A stretch of 64,000 bases of DNA from Flavobacterium gawalongense (GTDB taxonomy: Bacteria > Bacteroidota > Bacteroidia > Flavobacteriales > Flavobacteriaceae). Position numbers and translations under genes: made by a program. Shown here in pieces: positions 44,906 through 54,344 of the stretch. Within the stretch, counting starts at the first letter, position 1. Each line of letters begins with the position of its first letter. Location of the stretch: contig NZ_VJZP01000003.1 of the NCBI RefSeq assembly GCF_007097265.1, forward strand, positions 146,693-210,692, read 5' to 3'. The notes under the pieces are model-generated. The model was given only the letters and a program-made list of their open reading frames with translations, was not told the DNA's origin and did no database searches.

Positions 44906-45577
44906 CTAATTTTCAAAGGCATAAACCAAAGTGAAATTTTGCTTCGCCTGTTCGCTATCGCTCGGGTCTATTTCTTCAAAATGAACCTTGAAATCTTTTA
45001 CTAAACTATCAAAGTGAAGTTCAGCAATAGTTTGTTTAACTTCTAAATCGAAAGCATTGACTTTAATATGGTCTTTGAAACTGATTCCTTTTTCGTTTCG
45101 AATTTTGAAAATGGCTTCTTTGGCGCCCCAAATCACGGTCAGTTTCCGAATATATTCCTCCTTTTTTTCAGTCCCGAAGCTTCGGGATAAGAATTGAAAT
45201 TCCGAGTCACAGAATTTATCTGCGATTCGGATGATTTTGTCTCTTTGCAATTCGATATCGATTCCTACGGTTTCGTCACTAATGATAATTGCCGAAAAAT
45301 TATGGGAATGTGTTATCGAAATGTGTTTCTCTCCATTGAGATGCGGTTTCCCGAATTCGTCATAATACAAATCCAAATCCGTATGACCCGTTTCCTGCAA
45401 TAATTTGCGAACACTCAGGAAGGCGCGTTGTTGCATTTCGGATTTCATTCCGTCAAGCCGGATGCGATTGGTATCGTTTAAAACCACTTGTCCGAACAAT
45501 TCCGCATAGGTTTCGGTTACTTTCCAAACAAGGATTTGGGTGGTGGAATTGACATGTATGGTTTTGAAAAGCGGCAT
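44906..45577 (-). CDS. 4'-phosphopantetheinyl transferase
   Basis: This 223-residue Sfp-type enzyme loads phosphopantetheine from CoA onto carrier proteins. Landmarks are ISITHSHNFSAII near residue 89, the magnesium-binding VGIDIELQRDKI near 107 and WGAKEAIFKI near 149. Two interspersed-repeat palindromes lie inside the reading frame (TCCCGAAGCTTCGGGA near 45172 and TCGCTATCGCTCGGGT near 44949) without breaking it. The carrier protein partner is not encoded in this window. Confidence 0.9.
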   Translation of the reverse strand: MPLFKTIHVNSTTQILVWKVTETYAELFGQVVLNDTNRIRLDGMKSEMQQRAFLSVRKLLQETGHTDLDLYYDEFGKPHLNGEKHISITHSHNFSAIIISDETVGIDIELQRDKIIRIADKFCDSEFQFLSRSFGTEKKEEYIRKLTVIWGAKEAIFKIRNEKGISFKDHIKVNAFDLEVKQTIAELHFDSLVKDFKVHFEEIDPSDSEQAKQNFTLVYAFEN

Positions 45578-45602
45578 CGTGTTATGGTTATGGTTTCGTT
45601 TT

Positions 45603-45690
45603 TTAGCCCCGGTAGCAGCGGCATCCTTTTTATCCTGAACTTGTTTCAGGATAAAAAGATATAGCGAATAACGGGAAATAGCTCCAGAAA
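45603..45690. repeat. Palindromic interspersed element AGCGGCATCCTTTTTATCC
   Basis: AGCCCCGGTAGCAGCGGCAT, then CCTTTTTATCCTGAACTTGT and its inverted copy TTCAGGATAAAAAG, then GATATAGCGAATAACGGG and AAATAGCTCC. It has a long hairpin core. The layout matches a repeat seen between genes in flavobacterial genomes. Confidence 0.6.
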
Positions 45691-45798
45691 CTGAAACAAG
45701 TCCAGCTTAAAAAAATTATTTAGTTAATGTTCAAAAGATTAGCGGATTAAACAATTCATAAATCTTTTAGAAAATAGTTAAATTATAAAGTTATTCCG

Positions 45799-45806
45799 TA
45801 AATTTG
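45799..45806 (+). promoter_or_regulatory. -7 promoter box upstream of ahcY
   Basis: TAAATTTG matches the TAnnTTTG consensus, 75 bases before the ahcY start. The leader between them contains a GC-rich palindrome GTCCGCCGCGGCGGAC. I see no SAM or SAH riboswitch motif. Confidence 0.5.
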
Positions 45807-45881
45807 CAAAAAATTTTACACCCGAGTCCGCCGCGGCGGACGAACGGACGAAGTAATTACAAATATACTATAAAATAAAAT

Positions 45882-47198
45882 ATGAGTACTACAACTATGC
45901 CTTTTGTGGCTTTCAAAGTTAAAGACATTTCTCTAGCGGCTTGGGGAAGAAAAGAAATTGAACTAGCAGAAGCTGAAATGCCAGGTTTAATGGCGCTTCG
46001 TGCGGAATACAAAAACGAACAACCACTTGCTGGCGCTCGTATTGCAGGATGTTTGCACATGACAATCCAGACTGCGGTTTTGATTGAAACACTTATTGCT
46101 CTTGGTGCTGAGGTGACTTGGAGTTCTTGTAACATTTTCTCTACTCAAGATCAGGCTGCTGCGGCAATTGCTGCTGCAGGAATTCAAGTTTATGCTTGGA
46201 AAGGTTTGAACGAAGTTGATTTTGACTGGTGTATTGAGCAAACATTATTCTTTGGTGAAGACAGAAAACCATTGAATATGATTCTTGATGACGGTGGAGA
46301 TTTGACAAATATGGTTATTGACCGTTTCCCGGAATTGGTTGCTGGAATCAAAGGATTATCAGAAGAGACTACCACTGGTGTTCACAGATTGTACGAAAGA
46401 GTAAAAGCCGGAACATTGCCAATGCCTGCAATTAACGTTAATGACTCGGTTACTAAATCGAAATTTGACAACAAATACGGTTGTAAAGAATCGGCTGTTG
46501 ATGCGGTTCGTCGTGCTACCGACTTGATGCTAGCCGGAAAAAGAGTAATTGTTTGTGGATACGGTGATGTAGGTAAAGGAACTGCAGCTTCTTTCAGAGG
46601 TGCCGGTTCTATTGTTACTGTTACCGAAATTGACCCAATTTGTGCGCTTCAAGCAGCAATGGACGGTTTTGAAGTGAAGAAATTAGATACTGTTGTTGGA
46701 AATGCTGATATCATCATCACGACAACTGGAAATAAAGATATCGTTTTGGGAAGTCATTTCGAAAAAATGAAAGACAAAACTGTTGTTTGTAACATTGGAC
46801 ATTTTGATAACGAAATTGATATGGCTTGGTTGAACACGAACCACGGTGCATCAAAAATTGAAATCAAACCACAAGTTGATAAATATACTATCGCTGGAAA
46901 AGACATTCTTATCCTTGCCGAAGGTCGTTTAGTAAACCTTGGTTGTGCTACAGGTCATCCAAGTTTTGTAATGAGTAACTCATTTACAAACCAAACTCTA
47001 GCTCAAATCGAATTGTGGAAAAACAGCGCGGCATACAACAATGACGTATACATGTTACCAAAACACCTTGATGAGAAAGTAGCGATGTTACACTTAGCTA
47101 AATTAGGTGTTGAATTGGAAACGTTACGTGTTGATCAGGCTGATTATATTGGTGTTCCAGTTGAAGGTCCATTCAAACCAGAATATTACAGATATTAA
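45882..47198 (+). CDS. ahcY: Adenosylhomocysteinase
   Basis: This 438-residue NAD-dependent enzyme splits S-adenosylhomocysteine to adenosine and homocysteine, keeping SAM-dependent methylation running. Family blocks include [20 protein letters not shown] near residue 49, the catalytic-site [16 protein letters not shown] near 182, the NAD-binding [13 protein letters not shown] ([12 protein letters not shown]) near 221, and the terminal [21 protein letters not shown]. Complete and single-copy here. Confidence 0.98.
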   Translation: MSTTTMPFVAFKVKDISLAAWGRKEIELAEAEMPGLMALRAEYKNEQPLAGARIAGCLHMTIQTAVLIETLIALGAEVTWSSCNIFSTQDQAAAAIAAAGIQVYAWKGLNEVDFDWCIEQTLFFGEDRKPLNMILDDGGDLTNMVIDRFPELVAGIKGLSEETTTGVHRLYERVKAGTLPMPAINVNDSVTKSKFDNKYGCKESAVDAVRRATDLMLAGKRVIVCGYGDVGKGTAASFRGAGSIVTVTEIDPICALQAAMDGFEVKKLDTVVGNADIIITTTGNKDIVLGSHFEKMKDKTVVCNIGHFDNEIDMAWLNTNHGASKIEIKPQVDKYTIAGKDILILAEGRLVNLGCATGHPSFVMSNSFTNQTLAQIELWKNSAAYNNDVYMLPKHLDEKVAMLHLAKLGVELETLRVDQADYIGVPVEGPFKPEYYRY

Positions 47199-47245
47199 AC
47201 CATAATTGTCATTCCGACGAAAGGAGGAATCCCATTTAAGATTTG

Positions 47246-47275
47246 AAACCCTTGCAGCGATGCGAGGGTTTTTTG
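47246..47275 (+). terminator. Terminator of ahcY
   Basis: Stem AACCCTTGCA / TGCGAGGGTT with a GCGA loop and a TTTTTT run, preceded by a half copy of the GTCATTCCGACGAAGGAGG element (47207-47231). Confidence 0.8.
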
Positions 47276-47296
47276 GTTGTAAAATGTTATTTCCCT

Positions 47297-47536
47297 TATA
47301 TTTGTAACGCCTTGTAAAATAGCACTATACAAGTTTTGGTAGAAATTCCCGATAGTTAAGCAGCCTTTGGACTTGAAGTATTGCGTAATCTTGCTTTTTT
47401 GAAAAAAGTAAATCCTATTTCTGAAGAAAAAAACCTTTTGATACAAGAAGTTAAAGAGGCAGTTGTCATTCTTATTCTTGTAAAACAAGGAAAATTAAAA
47501 GCCAAACCTCCAAGAGAACTTCTCGATGTGCTATAA
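47297..47536 (+). other. Promoter-like box and short orphan reading frame
   Basis: TATATTTG (47297-47304), with TTTG 21 bases upstream, is a good promoter match. Downstream, a frame opens after a stop and runs to TAA at 47536; a TTG at 47381 would give 51 residues (RNLAFLKKVNPISEEKNLL onward, ending ARELLDVL-like PPRELLDVL). It has no ATG and no family I recognise. It is either a small gene with a weak start or the tail of a decayed gene. Confidence 0.3.
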
Positions 47537-47582
47537 TAGTCCTTCCCTTCAAAGTTTGCTTCACGAGCAACATAAAACATCC

Positions 47583-47621
47583 AAAACTCCTAACCTTTCA
47601 AAAGTCTAGGAGTTTTTTTTT
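47583..47621 (+). terminator. Terminator upstream of cysK
   Basis: AAAACTCCTAACCTTTC, then AAAAGTCTAGGAGTTTTTTTTT: stem and T-run. Nearly the same sequence ends cysK (48720-48755). Confidence 0.75.
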
Positions 47622-47752
47622 ACACCCGAAAACATCTCACGGCCAATAATTTTGTTTTCTCACCAATTTAATCCGTTCTCTATTTTTTCGTAAATTAGCC
47701 ATCACTTAAAAACACTAATCACAAATCGAGCTTAGAATATAACATACCAAAT

Positions 47753-48664
47753 ATGAGAGCAAAAAGCATTTTAGAAACCATTGGAAACACGCCAGTGGTT
47801 CAAATCAACAAGCTGTTTGGAAACAGCAAAGAAGTTTGGATTAAATTAGAAAGATCGAATCCGGGAAATAGTATCAAAGATAGAATTGCGCTTGCAATGA
47901 TTGAAGATGCCGAAAGTAAAGGGTTGTTGAATTCCGAAAGTGTAATTATTGAGCCTACTTCAGGAAACACGGGAATAGGTTTAGCATTGGTAGCCGCTGT
48001 AAAAGGATACAAAGTTATTCTGGTAATGCCCGATTCAATGAGCGTAGAACGCAGAAAATTAATGGAAATTTATGGCGCTGAATTTGTACTTACTCCTCGC
48101 GAGAAAGGGATGAAAGGAGCGATTGAAAAAGCTGCCGAATTAGTATTAGAAACCCCGAACTCTTGGTCTCCAAAACAATTTGACAATCCAGCAAATGTTG
48201 AAGTTCACGAAAAAACAACTGCACAAGAAATTATTGCAGATTTTCCTAATGGTTTGGATTATGTCATCACAGGCGTTGGAACAGGCGGACACATTACTGG
48301 CGTAGCAAAAGTATTGAAAGATAAATTCCCTAATCTAAAAGTAATTGCCGTTGAACCTGAATTATCTCCAGTGCTAAGTGGTGGCCAGCCAGGGCCTCAT
48401 CCTTTACAAGGAATTGGAGCAGGTTTTATTCCATCCATTTACCGCAATGATTTAATTGATGAAGTAATACAAGTAAGCAAAGACGAGTCTTTCGAATACG
48501 CCAGAAGAATTGCTAAAGAAGAAGGGATTCTTGTGGGGATTTCAACAGGAGCATCATTAGCCGCGGTGTCCAAAAAACTGGAAACTATTCCAGATGGAGC
48601 AGTTGTGCTCACGTTTAATTATGATACAGGCGAAAGATATTTATCTATCGAAGGTTTGTTTTAA
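47753..48664 (+). CDS. cysK: Cysteine synthase (O-acetylserine sulfhydrylase)
   Basis: This 303-residue PLP enzyme makes cysteine from O-acetylserine and sulfide. The PLP lysine lies in [11 protein letters not shown] near residue 43. The asparagine and phosphate loop are in [11 protein letters not shown] near 71 and [15 protein letters not shown] near 173. [19 protein letters not shown] and the C-terminal [11 protein letters not shown] also fit CysK. It sits alone between two near-identical terminators. Confidence 0.97.
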   Translation: MRAKSILETIGNTPVVQINKLFGNSKEVWIKLERSNPGNSIKDRIALAMIEDAESKGLLNSESVIIEPTSGNTGIGLALVAAVKGYKVILVMPDSMSVERRKLMEIYGAEFVLTPREKGMKGAIEKAAELVLETPNSWSPKQFDNPANVEVHEKTTAQEIIADFPNGLDYVITGVGTGGHITGVAKVLKDKFPNLKVIAVEPELSPVLSGGQPGPHPLQGIGAGFIPSIYRNDLIDEVIQVSKDESFEYARRIAKEEGILVGISTGASLAAVSKKLETIPDGAVVLTFNYDTGERYLSIEGLF

Positions 48665-48719
48665 GCCTAAAAACTTAAAGTTTTGAAAGATAAAAGCTGT
48701 TAAATAATAAATACCACCT

Positions 48720-48755
48720 AAGCTCCTAGCCTTTAAAAGTCTAGGAGCTTTTTTA
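48720..48755 (+). terminator. Terminator of cysK
   Basis: Stem AGCTCCTAG / CTAGGAGCT with a TTTTTT run; almost the same as the terminator at 47583-47621. Confidence 0.82.
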
Positions 48756-48778
48756 AACAAAAAATGTAAAAACACATC

Positions 48779-48998
48779 AATTATGCTTCAACTTCGAATG
48801 GAAGTATAGAAACGTATGATTTGTTATCTCTTTTCTTTTGGAACTTAACAACTCCATCTACTCTTGCGTGTAGTGTGTGATCTTTACTGATGTAAACATT
48901 TGCACCTGGATTGTGTTTAGAACCTCTTTGTCTTACGATGATGTTCCCTGCGATGGCAGCTTGTCCACCAAAAATGGTAACGCTAAACGTTTTGATTC
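48779..48998 (-). pseudogene. Diverged copy of the rpmA 3' end
   Basis: On the minus strand this encodes [18 protein letters not shown] and onward to the L27 C-terminus FEVEA with stop, matching the intact rpmA at 50566. One residue differs (GANVY for GENVY) and roughly twenty bases differ, mostly silent. Homology stops at AAACGTTTTGATTC with a one-base deletion, so the N-terminal ~25 residues of L27 are gone. It is a 3'-end remnant of an allele different from the working gene. Confidence 0.88.
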
Positions 48999-49057
48999 GT
49001 TTGAATGAATATACTTCATCAAAATCGAATCTTGTTATTTTTATTTTTGAAATTTGC

Positions 49058-49082
49058 AAATTAGGAATTGAATTCCTAATTT
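49058..49082. promoter_or_regulatory. Perfect palindrome at the start of the AAA/DUF4143 gene
   Basis: AAATTAGGAATT-G-AATTCCTAATTT, 12-base arms with a one-base spacer, ends 6 bases before the start codon. It could be an operator or a cassette end. A related palindrome with 7-base arms overlaps the stop codon of the gene (50239-50253). Confidence 0.65.
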
Positions 49083-49088
49083 TACAAG

Positions 49089-50255
49089 ATGATACCAAGA
49101 GCACTTGCCATAAAAATTTCGGAATTAATAGAAAAATTTCCAATAATTGCCATTACAGGTCCCAGACAATCTGGCAAAACTACCTTGTCCAAGATACTGA
49201 AGCCCAACTATAAATATGTGAATTTAGAAAATTTATCGGACAGAGAATTTGCCAAAACGGATCCAATCGGGTTTTTAGAAACATATAAAAATGGCGCCAT
49301 TATAGACGAAATTCAAAATGTGCCCAGTTTATTTTCTTATTTGCAAGTCGTAACCGATGAAAGAAATAATAATGGAGAGTATATTATTACAGGTTCGCAA
49401 AACTTCCTTATGATGGAGCAAATAGCACAATCACTGGCAGGAAGGGTTGCCATTTTTTCGCTTTTACCTTTATCTTACAGTGAATTAAAAAACAGCATTT
49501 ATACTCCAAAAACATGGGAAAGCTATGCTATATCGGGCTGCTATCCGAGGAAAATAATTCAAGACATTAGTGCAACAGATTATTATGGAAATTATATAAA
49601 AACGTATATAGAACGAGATGTTCGTTTGCTTAAAAACATAACAAATTTAGACTTGTTTCAAAAATTCATACAATTAATAGCTGGAAGAGCAGGGCAGCTA
49701 TTTAATCAAAGTAGTTTAGGAAACGAATTGGGTTTGGATAACAAGACTATTAATTCTTGGTTTTCATTATTAGAAACTTCTTTTATTGCTTTTAGATTAC
49801 AGCCGTATCATTCCAACTTTAATAAAAGAATCATTAAAACCCCTAAAATATATTTTTACGATACTGGATTATTGTCTTATTTATTGGGGATTCGTAACGA
49901 AAATGATTTAGAATCTCATTTTGCAAAAGGTGCTATATTTGAAAACTTAGTGATTTCTGAATTGCAAAAAAATGCTATTAATAGTTCTGCTAATGCGAAA
50001 TTTTTCTTTTGGAGAGATCACTCCCAGAACGAAGTAGATGTAATTATAGAATCAGGAATGCAACTGGATGCGATTGAAATAAAATCAGGAAAAACAATCA
50101 ATCAAAACTTTTTTAAAGGGCTTGATTTTTTTAAATCCTTAAACGAAAAAACAAACTTACATCTGATATATGGAGGTGTGGAAAATCAAGAAAGAAGTAA
50201 ATATAAAGTTAGCACTATTTATAATTTACCAGATATTAAGGAATTTAATTCCTAA
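49089..50255 (+). CDS. AAA-type ATPase with DUF4143 domain
   Basis: This 388-residue protein has an N-terminal AAA_14 ATPase: Walker [17 protein letters not shown] near residue 20, Walker [15 protein letters not shown] near 70 and sensor [13 protein letters not shown] near 98. The C-terminal DUF4143 region includes [12 protein letters not shown] near 170, [14 protein letters not shown] near 255 and the nuclease-like block [19 protein letters not shown], whose E-x-D...ExK pattern ends AIEIKSGK. Such proteins are common mobile accessory genes with debated roles, including defence. Here it lies between rpmA and a broken copy of the rpmA tail. Confidence 0.9.
   Translation: MIPRALAIKISELIEKFPIIAITGPRQSGKTTLSKILKPNYKYVNLENLSDREFAKTDPIGFLETYKNGAIIDEIQNVPSLFSYLQVVTDERNNNGEYIITGSQNFLMMEQIAQSLAGRVAIFSLLPLSYSELKNSIYTPKTWESYAISGCYPRKIIQDISATDYYGNYIKTYIERDVRLLKNITNLDLFQKFIQLIAGRAGQLFNQSSLGNELGLDNKTINSWFSLLETSFIAFRLQPYHSNFNKRIIKTPKIYFYDTGLLSYLLGIRNENDLESHFAKGAIFENLVISELQKNAINSSANAKFFFWRDHSQNEVDVIIESGMQLDAIEIKSGKTINQNFFKGLDFFKSLNEKTNLHLIYGGVENQERSKYKVSTIYNLPDIKEFNS
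50239..50253. repeat. Short palindrome at the end of the AAA/DUF4143 gene
   Basis: AGGAATT-T-AATTCCT shares its core with the 25-base palindrome in front of the same gene. Confidence 0.55.
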
Positions 50256-50510
50256 TTATCATAAAAATTAATTTTATTTGTAGCCACCGTTTTTTCATCC
50301 AAACACGCGAATACCTTAGCGAAATCCTTATCAGCTCAAGCGGATTTTGACCACTAAAATATAAATGTATTTATTGATCTCGACTGCGCGGATTGCCTCC
50401 TATTCGATAGCGGATTCACAATCAACGCTTCGAAATATCAAATTTCATTTCCCTTCTCGGCTCCCTCTCCTTCGGAGAGTCCCGAGGCTTCGGGATGGGG
50501 TGAGGAAAAA
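50256..50510. repeat. Non-coding stretch with interspersed repeats
   Basis: No gene is visible in about 250 bases. The right part (50458-50507) holds CTCCCTCTCC-TTCG-GGAGAG and TCCCGAGGCTTCGGGA palindromes of the dispersed CTCTCC family. Confidence 0.6.
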
Positions 50511-50545
50511 ACAAAAAACCCGTTAGCCTAAGCAACGGGTTTTGT
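50511..50545 (-). terminator. Terminator of rplU-rpmA
   Basis: On the minus strand AAAACCCGTTGCTTAGGC followed by TAACGGGTTTTTTGTTTTTT forms stem plus T-run directly behind rpmA. Confidence 0.85.
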
Positions 50546-50565
50546 AATAATAGAAATCGCAGTAA

Positions 50566-50832
50566 TTATGCTTCAACTTCAAATGGAAGGATAGAAACGT
50601 ATGATTTATTATCTCTTTTCTTTTGGAACTTAACAACTCCATCTACTCTTGCGTGTAGCGTGTGATCTTTACTAATGTAAACGTTTTCACCTGGATTATG
50701 TTTTGAACCTCTTTGTCTTACGATGATGTTCCCAGCAATAGCAGCTTGACCACCAAAAATCTTAACACCTAAACGTTTTGATTCTGATTCTCTACCATTC
50801 TTAGAACTACCGACACCTTTCTTGTGAGCCAT
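50566..50832 (-). CDS. rpmA: Ribosomal protein bL27
   Basis: This 88-residue protein reaches the peptidyl-transferase centre with its N-terminus, [20 protein letters not shown], which needs no processing here. The core is the family block [18 protein letters not shown], followed by [18 protein letters not shown]. It follows rplU by 23 bases in the usual operon. A broken second copy of its last two thirds is found 1.8 kb downstream, beyond the AAA/DUF4143 gene. Confidence 0.98.
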   Translation of the reverse strand: MAHKKGVGSSKNGRESESKRLGVKIFGGQAAIAGNIIVRQRGSKHNPGENVYISKDHTLHARVDGVVKFQKKRDNKSYVSILPFEVEA

Positions 50833-50855
50833 GACGTATTAGTTTTATTTTGTTA

Positions 50856-51278
50856 TTATTCTTGTGTATCTTCTTTTTTAGCTTTAGCTACCTTTTTCTT
50901 AGGAGCTTCAACTTCTTCTGTAGTTGCTTCAACTGCTGCTTTTTTAGGAGCTACTTTCTTAGCACCAACACCAGTAATACCTTCAATTACAATTTGAGTA
51001 AGATATTGTCTGTGACCGTTTCTCTTTTTGTATCCTTTTCTTCTTTTCTTTTTGAAAACGATAACTTTATCTCCTTTTAAGTGTTGTAACACTTTAGCTT
51101 CTACTGAAGCACCTTCTATAGCTGGGGCGCCTAAAGTAATAGTTCCGTTATCATCTAATAAAAGAACTTTGTCAAAAGAAACTTTTGAACCTTCTTCATT
51201 AGTTAAACGGTGAACATAAACCTTTAAGTCTTTGCTTACTTTGAACTGTTGCCCTGCTATCTCTACGATTGCATACAT
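50856..51278 (-). CDS. rplU: Ribosomal protein bL21
   Basis: This 140-residue protein has the L21 fold in residues 1-102: MYAIVEIAGQQFKVSKDLKV at the start and HLKGDKVIVFKKKRRKGYKK near 66. The last ~38 residues form a charged low-complexity extension rich in Ala, Lys and Glu, absent from E. coli L21 but common in this phylum. It heads the rplU-rpmA operon behind a good -7 box. Confidence 0.98.
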   Translation of the reverse strand: MYAIVEIAGQQFKVSKDLKVYVHRLTNEEGSKVSFDKVLLLDDNGTITLGAPAIEGASVEAKVLQHLKGDKVIVFKKKRRKGYKKRNGHRQYLTQIVIEGITGVGAKKVAPKKAAVEATTEEVEAPKKKVAKAKKEDTQE

Positions 51279-51308
51279 ACTGAATTGTTTTAATAATTTT
51301 TAAGGTTG

Positions 51309-51316
51309 CAAATATA
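51309..51316 (-). promoter_or_regulatory. -7 promoter box of rplU-rpmA
   Basis: On the minus strand TATATTTG, a perfect TAnnTTTG, lies 30 bases before the rplU start. Confidence 0.7.
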
Positions 51317-51542
51317 CAATTAAATATTTATCCTGCAATCCCTCAAGCAAAAAAATACTTTCCCTATTTTAAACTTTGTTTTTCAATACTTTATGTATTC
51401 TTAAACGGTATTCATCCAGTCGAAAATTGTTAAAATTAACCGAAATTTTAAATCATCAGACAATCATGACTAAAAAAAGGTATTTTTGAAGTAGAAATAT
51501 TTTTCGTTTTTATCTATTGCAAATAGAAATGTATTAATCCGT

Positions 51543-52868
51543 ATGAAAAAATTAATAATAATGTTAAGTACTGCGCTTATGCTGGGAGGAATAGCTTCGG
51601 CTCAAAAAATAGCTTTCGAAGAATATGATTTAGATAATGGCATGCATGTCATATTGCACAATGATCCATCGGCACCGGTCGTAGTAACCTCCGTAATGTA
51701 TCATGTAGGCTCTAAAGATGAAACACCGGACAGAACAGGATTTGCCCATTTTTTCGAACATCTTTTATTCGAAGGAACCGAAAATATCAAACGAGGCGAA
51801 TGGTTTAAAATCGTCACTTCGAATGGCGGAATAAATAATGCCAACACCTCTGATGACCGCACTTATTATTATGAAGTATTTCCTTCTAACAATTTAGAAT
51901 TGGCACTTTGGATGGAATCCGAAAGACTAATGCATCCCGTAATCAATAAAATTGGCGTTGATACTCAAAACGGGGTGATAAAAGAAGAAAAAAGAAGTCG
52001 CTTTAATAATCAGCCCTATGGAAACATTATTGGAGCCGTAAAAGAAAATATATTCAAGAACCATCCGTATCGCTGGACCACTATTGGCTCGATGGAACAT
52101 TTAGACGCTGCCACTTTAGAAGAATTTCAAGCTTTTAATAAGAAGTTTTATATTCCAAACAACGCCGTACTGGTTGTCGCAGGAGATTTCGAAAAAACAA
52201 AAGCTAAAGAATGGATTCAGAACTATTTTGGATTAATCCAAAAAGGGAAAGAAATAAAAAAACAAACTTTTGTTGAAGAACCGATTACACAAACCATAAG
52301 AGCAACATACGAGGATCCAAATATTCAAATTCCAATGGTTGTGGCTACTTATAGGACTCCTTCGATGAAAACAAGAGATGCCAGAGTCTTGGATTTGATT
52401 TCGTCCTATTTAAGTGATGGAAAAAGCTCAAAATTATACAAGAAAATCGTTGATGATAAAAAAATGGCTTTACAAATAGACGCTGTTGGCTTTAGTCAGG
52501 AAGATTACGGAATGTATATTTTGTATGGTTTGCCAATGGGAACGCACACTTCTGCTGATTTAATAAAAGAAATTGACGAGGAAATTGTAAAAATCCAGAC
52601 CGAATTGATTTCTGAGAAAAATTTTCAAAAATTAAAAAATACGTTTGACAATCGCTTTGTAAACAAAAATGCAACCTTAGAAGGAATCGCTGAAAATCTA
52701 GCGACTTACTATTTGCTTTATGGCGATGTGCATTTAATTAATACGGAAATTGATCTGTTTCATTCCATAACGCGTGAAGAAATTAGAGATGTAGCCAACA
52801 AATATTTAAATCCAAATCAAAGACTTATTTTGGACTATGTTCCTTCAAAAGCGGAGGCTCGAAATTAA
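51543..52868 (+). CDS. M16-family zinc peptidase, catalytic subunit type
   Basis: This 441-residue exported protein starts with a signal peptide (to ASAQ). The inverted zinc motif HFFEHLLFEG (HxxEH) is near residue 68 and the third ligand Glu lies near ESERLMH (about 120-145). VGSKDETPDRTGFAHF precedes the motif. The following gene encodes a related subunit without the zinc site, so the two are the usual active/inactive M16 pair, probably in the periplasm. The substrate is not known. Confidence 0.93.
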   Translation: MKKLIIMLSTALMLGGIASAQKIAFEEYDLDNGMHVILHNDPSAPVVVTSVMYHVGSKDETPDRTGFAHFFEHLLFEGTENIKRGEWFKIVTSNGGINNANTSDDRTYYYEVFPSNNLELALWMESERLMHPVINKIGVDTQNGVIKEEKRSRFNNQPYGNIIGAVKENIFKNHPYRWTTIGSMEHLDAATLEEFQAFNKKFYIPNNAVLVVAGDFEKTKAKEWIQNYFGLIQKGKEIKKQTFVEEPITQTIRATYEDPNIQIPMVVATYRTPSMKTRDARVLDLISSYLSDGKSSKLYKKIVDDKKMALQIDAVGFSQEDYGMYILYGLPMGTHTSADLIKEIDEEIVKIQTELISEKNFQKLKNTFDNRFVNKNATLEGIAENLATYYLLYGDVHLINTEIDLFHSITREEIRDVANKYLNPNQRLILDYVPSKAEARN

Positions 52869-52881
52869 GACCTTTTCAATC

Positions 52882-54297
52882 ATGAAAAAAACAACTATTC
52901 TATTATTCATTTTGTTCATAACAGGAATCATGCAGGCACAAAATCGTCCACAACCAAAACCTGGAACTTCTCCAGTCGTAAATATAAAAAAACCACAAAC
53001 CTTTACTTTAGACAATGGTTTAAAAGTAATGATTGTAGAAAATCACAAATTACCCAGAGTAACTTTTAATCTTGCATTAGACAACGCTCCATTTGCAGAA
53101 GGCAATAAAAAAGGTGTCGATGAATTATGCAATAACCTGATAGGAAACGGAAGTGTGAAAATTGCAAAAGATGCTTTCAATGAAGAAATTGATTTTTTGG
53201 GTGCCAATATCAACTTTAGTTCACAAGGCGCTTATGCCAGTTCCCTTTCTAAATATTCAGGGAGAATCTTGGAACTCATGGCTTACGGAGCATTACACCC
53301 CAAATTCACCCAAGAAGAATTCGACAAAGAGAAAGCCAAATTATTAGAAGGACTCAAAGCCCAAGAAAAAAGCGTGCCTGCAATTGCTAACAGAGTGGTT
53401 GATGCGCTTGCCTTTGGAAAAAATCATCCTTCTGGCGAATACATGACCGAAGAAACACTTAAAAACGTAACGCTTGCGGATGTTGAATCCAATTATCAAA
53501 ACTATTTTGTACCCGAAAATGGATATTTAGTGATTATTGGAGATATTAAATATGATGATGTAAAACCTATTGTTGAAAGACTTTTTGGTCCATGGGGAAA
53601 AAGAAGCACGCCAAAGCTGACGTATGCCGCACCGCAAAATGTGCCGTTTACCCAAATCAATTTTGTAGATGTTCCCAATGCCGTACAATCGGAGATTTCA
53701 TTGGTGAATACCGTAAATTTAAAAATGAGCGATGCTGATTTTTTCCCCGCAGTTATTGCCACTTATATTCTTGGAGGAGATTACAGTAGTTATTTAAACA
53801 TGAATTTAAGAGAAAAACACGGCTGGACATATGGTGCAAATGCAATCATTGGCACTGGAAAATACGTAACTAAATTGAGAGCAGCTTCTGCTGTAAAAAG
53901 TATCGTTACTGATAGTTCCGTTGTAGAATTCATCAAAGAAATTAAAAAAATCAGAACCGAAAAAGTATCAGCAGAATTACTTAAAAATGTAAAAGCCGGA
54001 TACATTGGACGATTTGTAATGCAAGTAGAAAAACCACAAGCAATAGCACGATACGCCTTAAACATAGAAACCGAAGATCTCCCTGCTGATTTTTATGAAA
54101 AATACATCAAAACCATAAATGCCGTAACACCAGATGATATTCTTCGTGCCGCCAACAAATATTTCCTTATAGACAATACCCGAATTATAATCGCAGGAAA
54201 AGGATCGGAAGTGATTCCTGGATTGGAAAAACTAAAAATCCCTATATTTTATTTTGATAATTATGGCAATCCAGTAGAGAAGCCAGTTTACAAATAA
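52882..54297 (+). CDS. M16-family peptidase-like subunit without HxxEH
   Basis: This protein of about 471 residues starts with a signal peptide (MKKTTILLFILFITGIMQAQ). I choose this ATG, 13 bases after the previous stop, over an overlapping frame 15 codons longer. It has the M16 two-domain layout with FTLDNGLKVMIVENHKLPRV near residue 42, but where the zinc motif should be it reads GVDELCNNLIGNGS, so it cannot bind zinc in the classical way. The C-terminal domain ends in the typical NTRIIIAGKGSEVIP. It partners the upstream M16 protein. Confidence 0.92.
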   Translation: MKKTTILLFILFITGIMQAQNRPQPKPGTSPVVNIKKPQTFTLDNGLKVMIVENHKLPRVTFNLALDNAPFAEGNKKGVDELCNNLIGNGSVKIAKDAFNEEIDFLGANINFSSQGAYASSLSKYSGRILELMAYGALHPKFTQEEFDKEKAKLLEGLKAQEKSVPAIANRVVDALAFGKNHPSGEYMTEETLKNVTLADVESNYQNYFVPENGYLVIIGDIKYDDVKPIVERLFGPWGKRSTPKLTYAAPQNVPFTQINFVDVPNAVQSEISLVNTVNLKMSDADFFPAVIATYILGGDYSSYLNMNLREKHGWTYGANAIIGTGKYVTKLRAASAVKSIVTDSSVVEFIKEIKKIRTEKVSAELLKNVKAGYIGRFVMQVEKPQAIARYALNIETEDLPADFYEKYIKTINAVTPDDILRAANKYFLIDNTRIIIAGKGSEVIPGLEKLKIPIFYFDNYGNPVEKPVYK

Positions 54298-54344
54298 AAG
54301 AAAATACTTATCCTTATGACCACCTAAAATTTGAAATAGCACAC

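Noticed and set aside
45578..45881. Possible SAM or SAH riboswitch upstream of ahcY
   Set aside because: Only an interspersed palindromic repeat, a GC palindrome and a promoter box are visible; no riboswitch core motifs were found.
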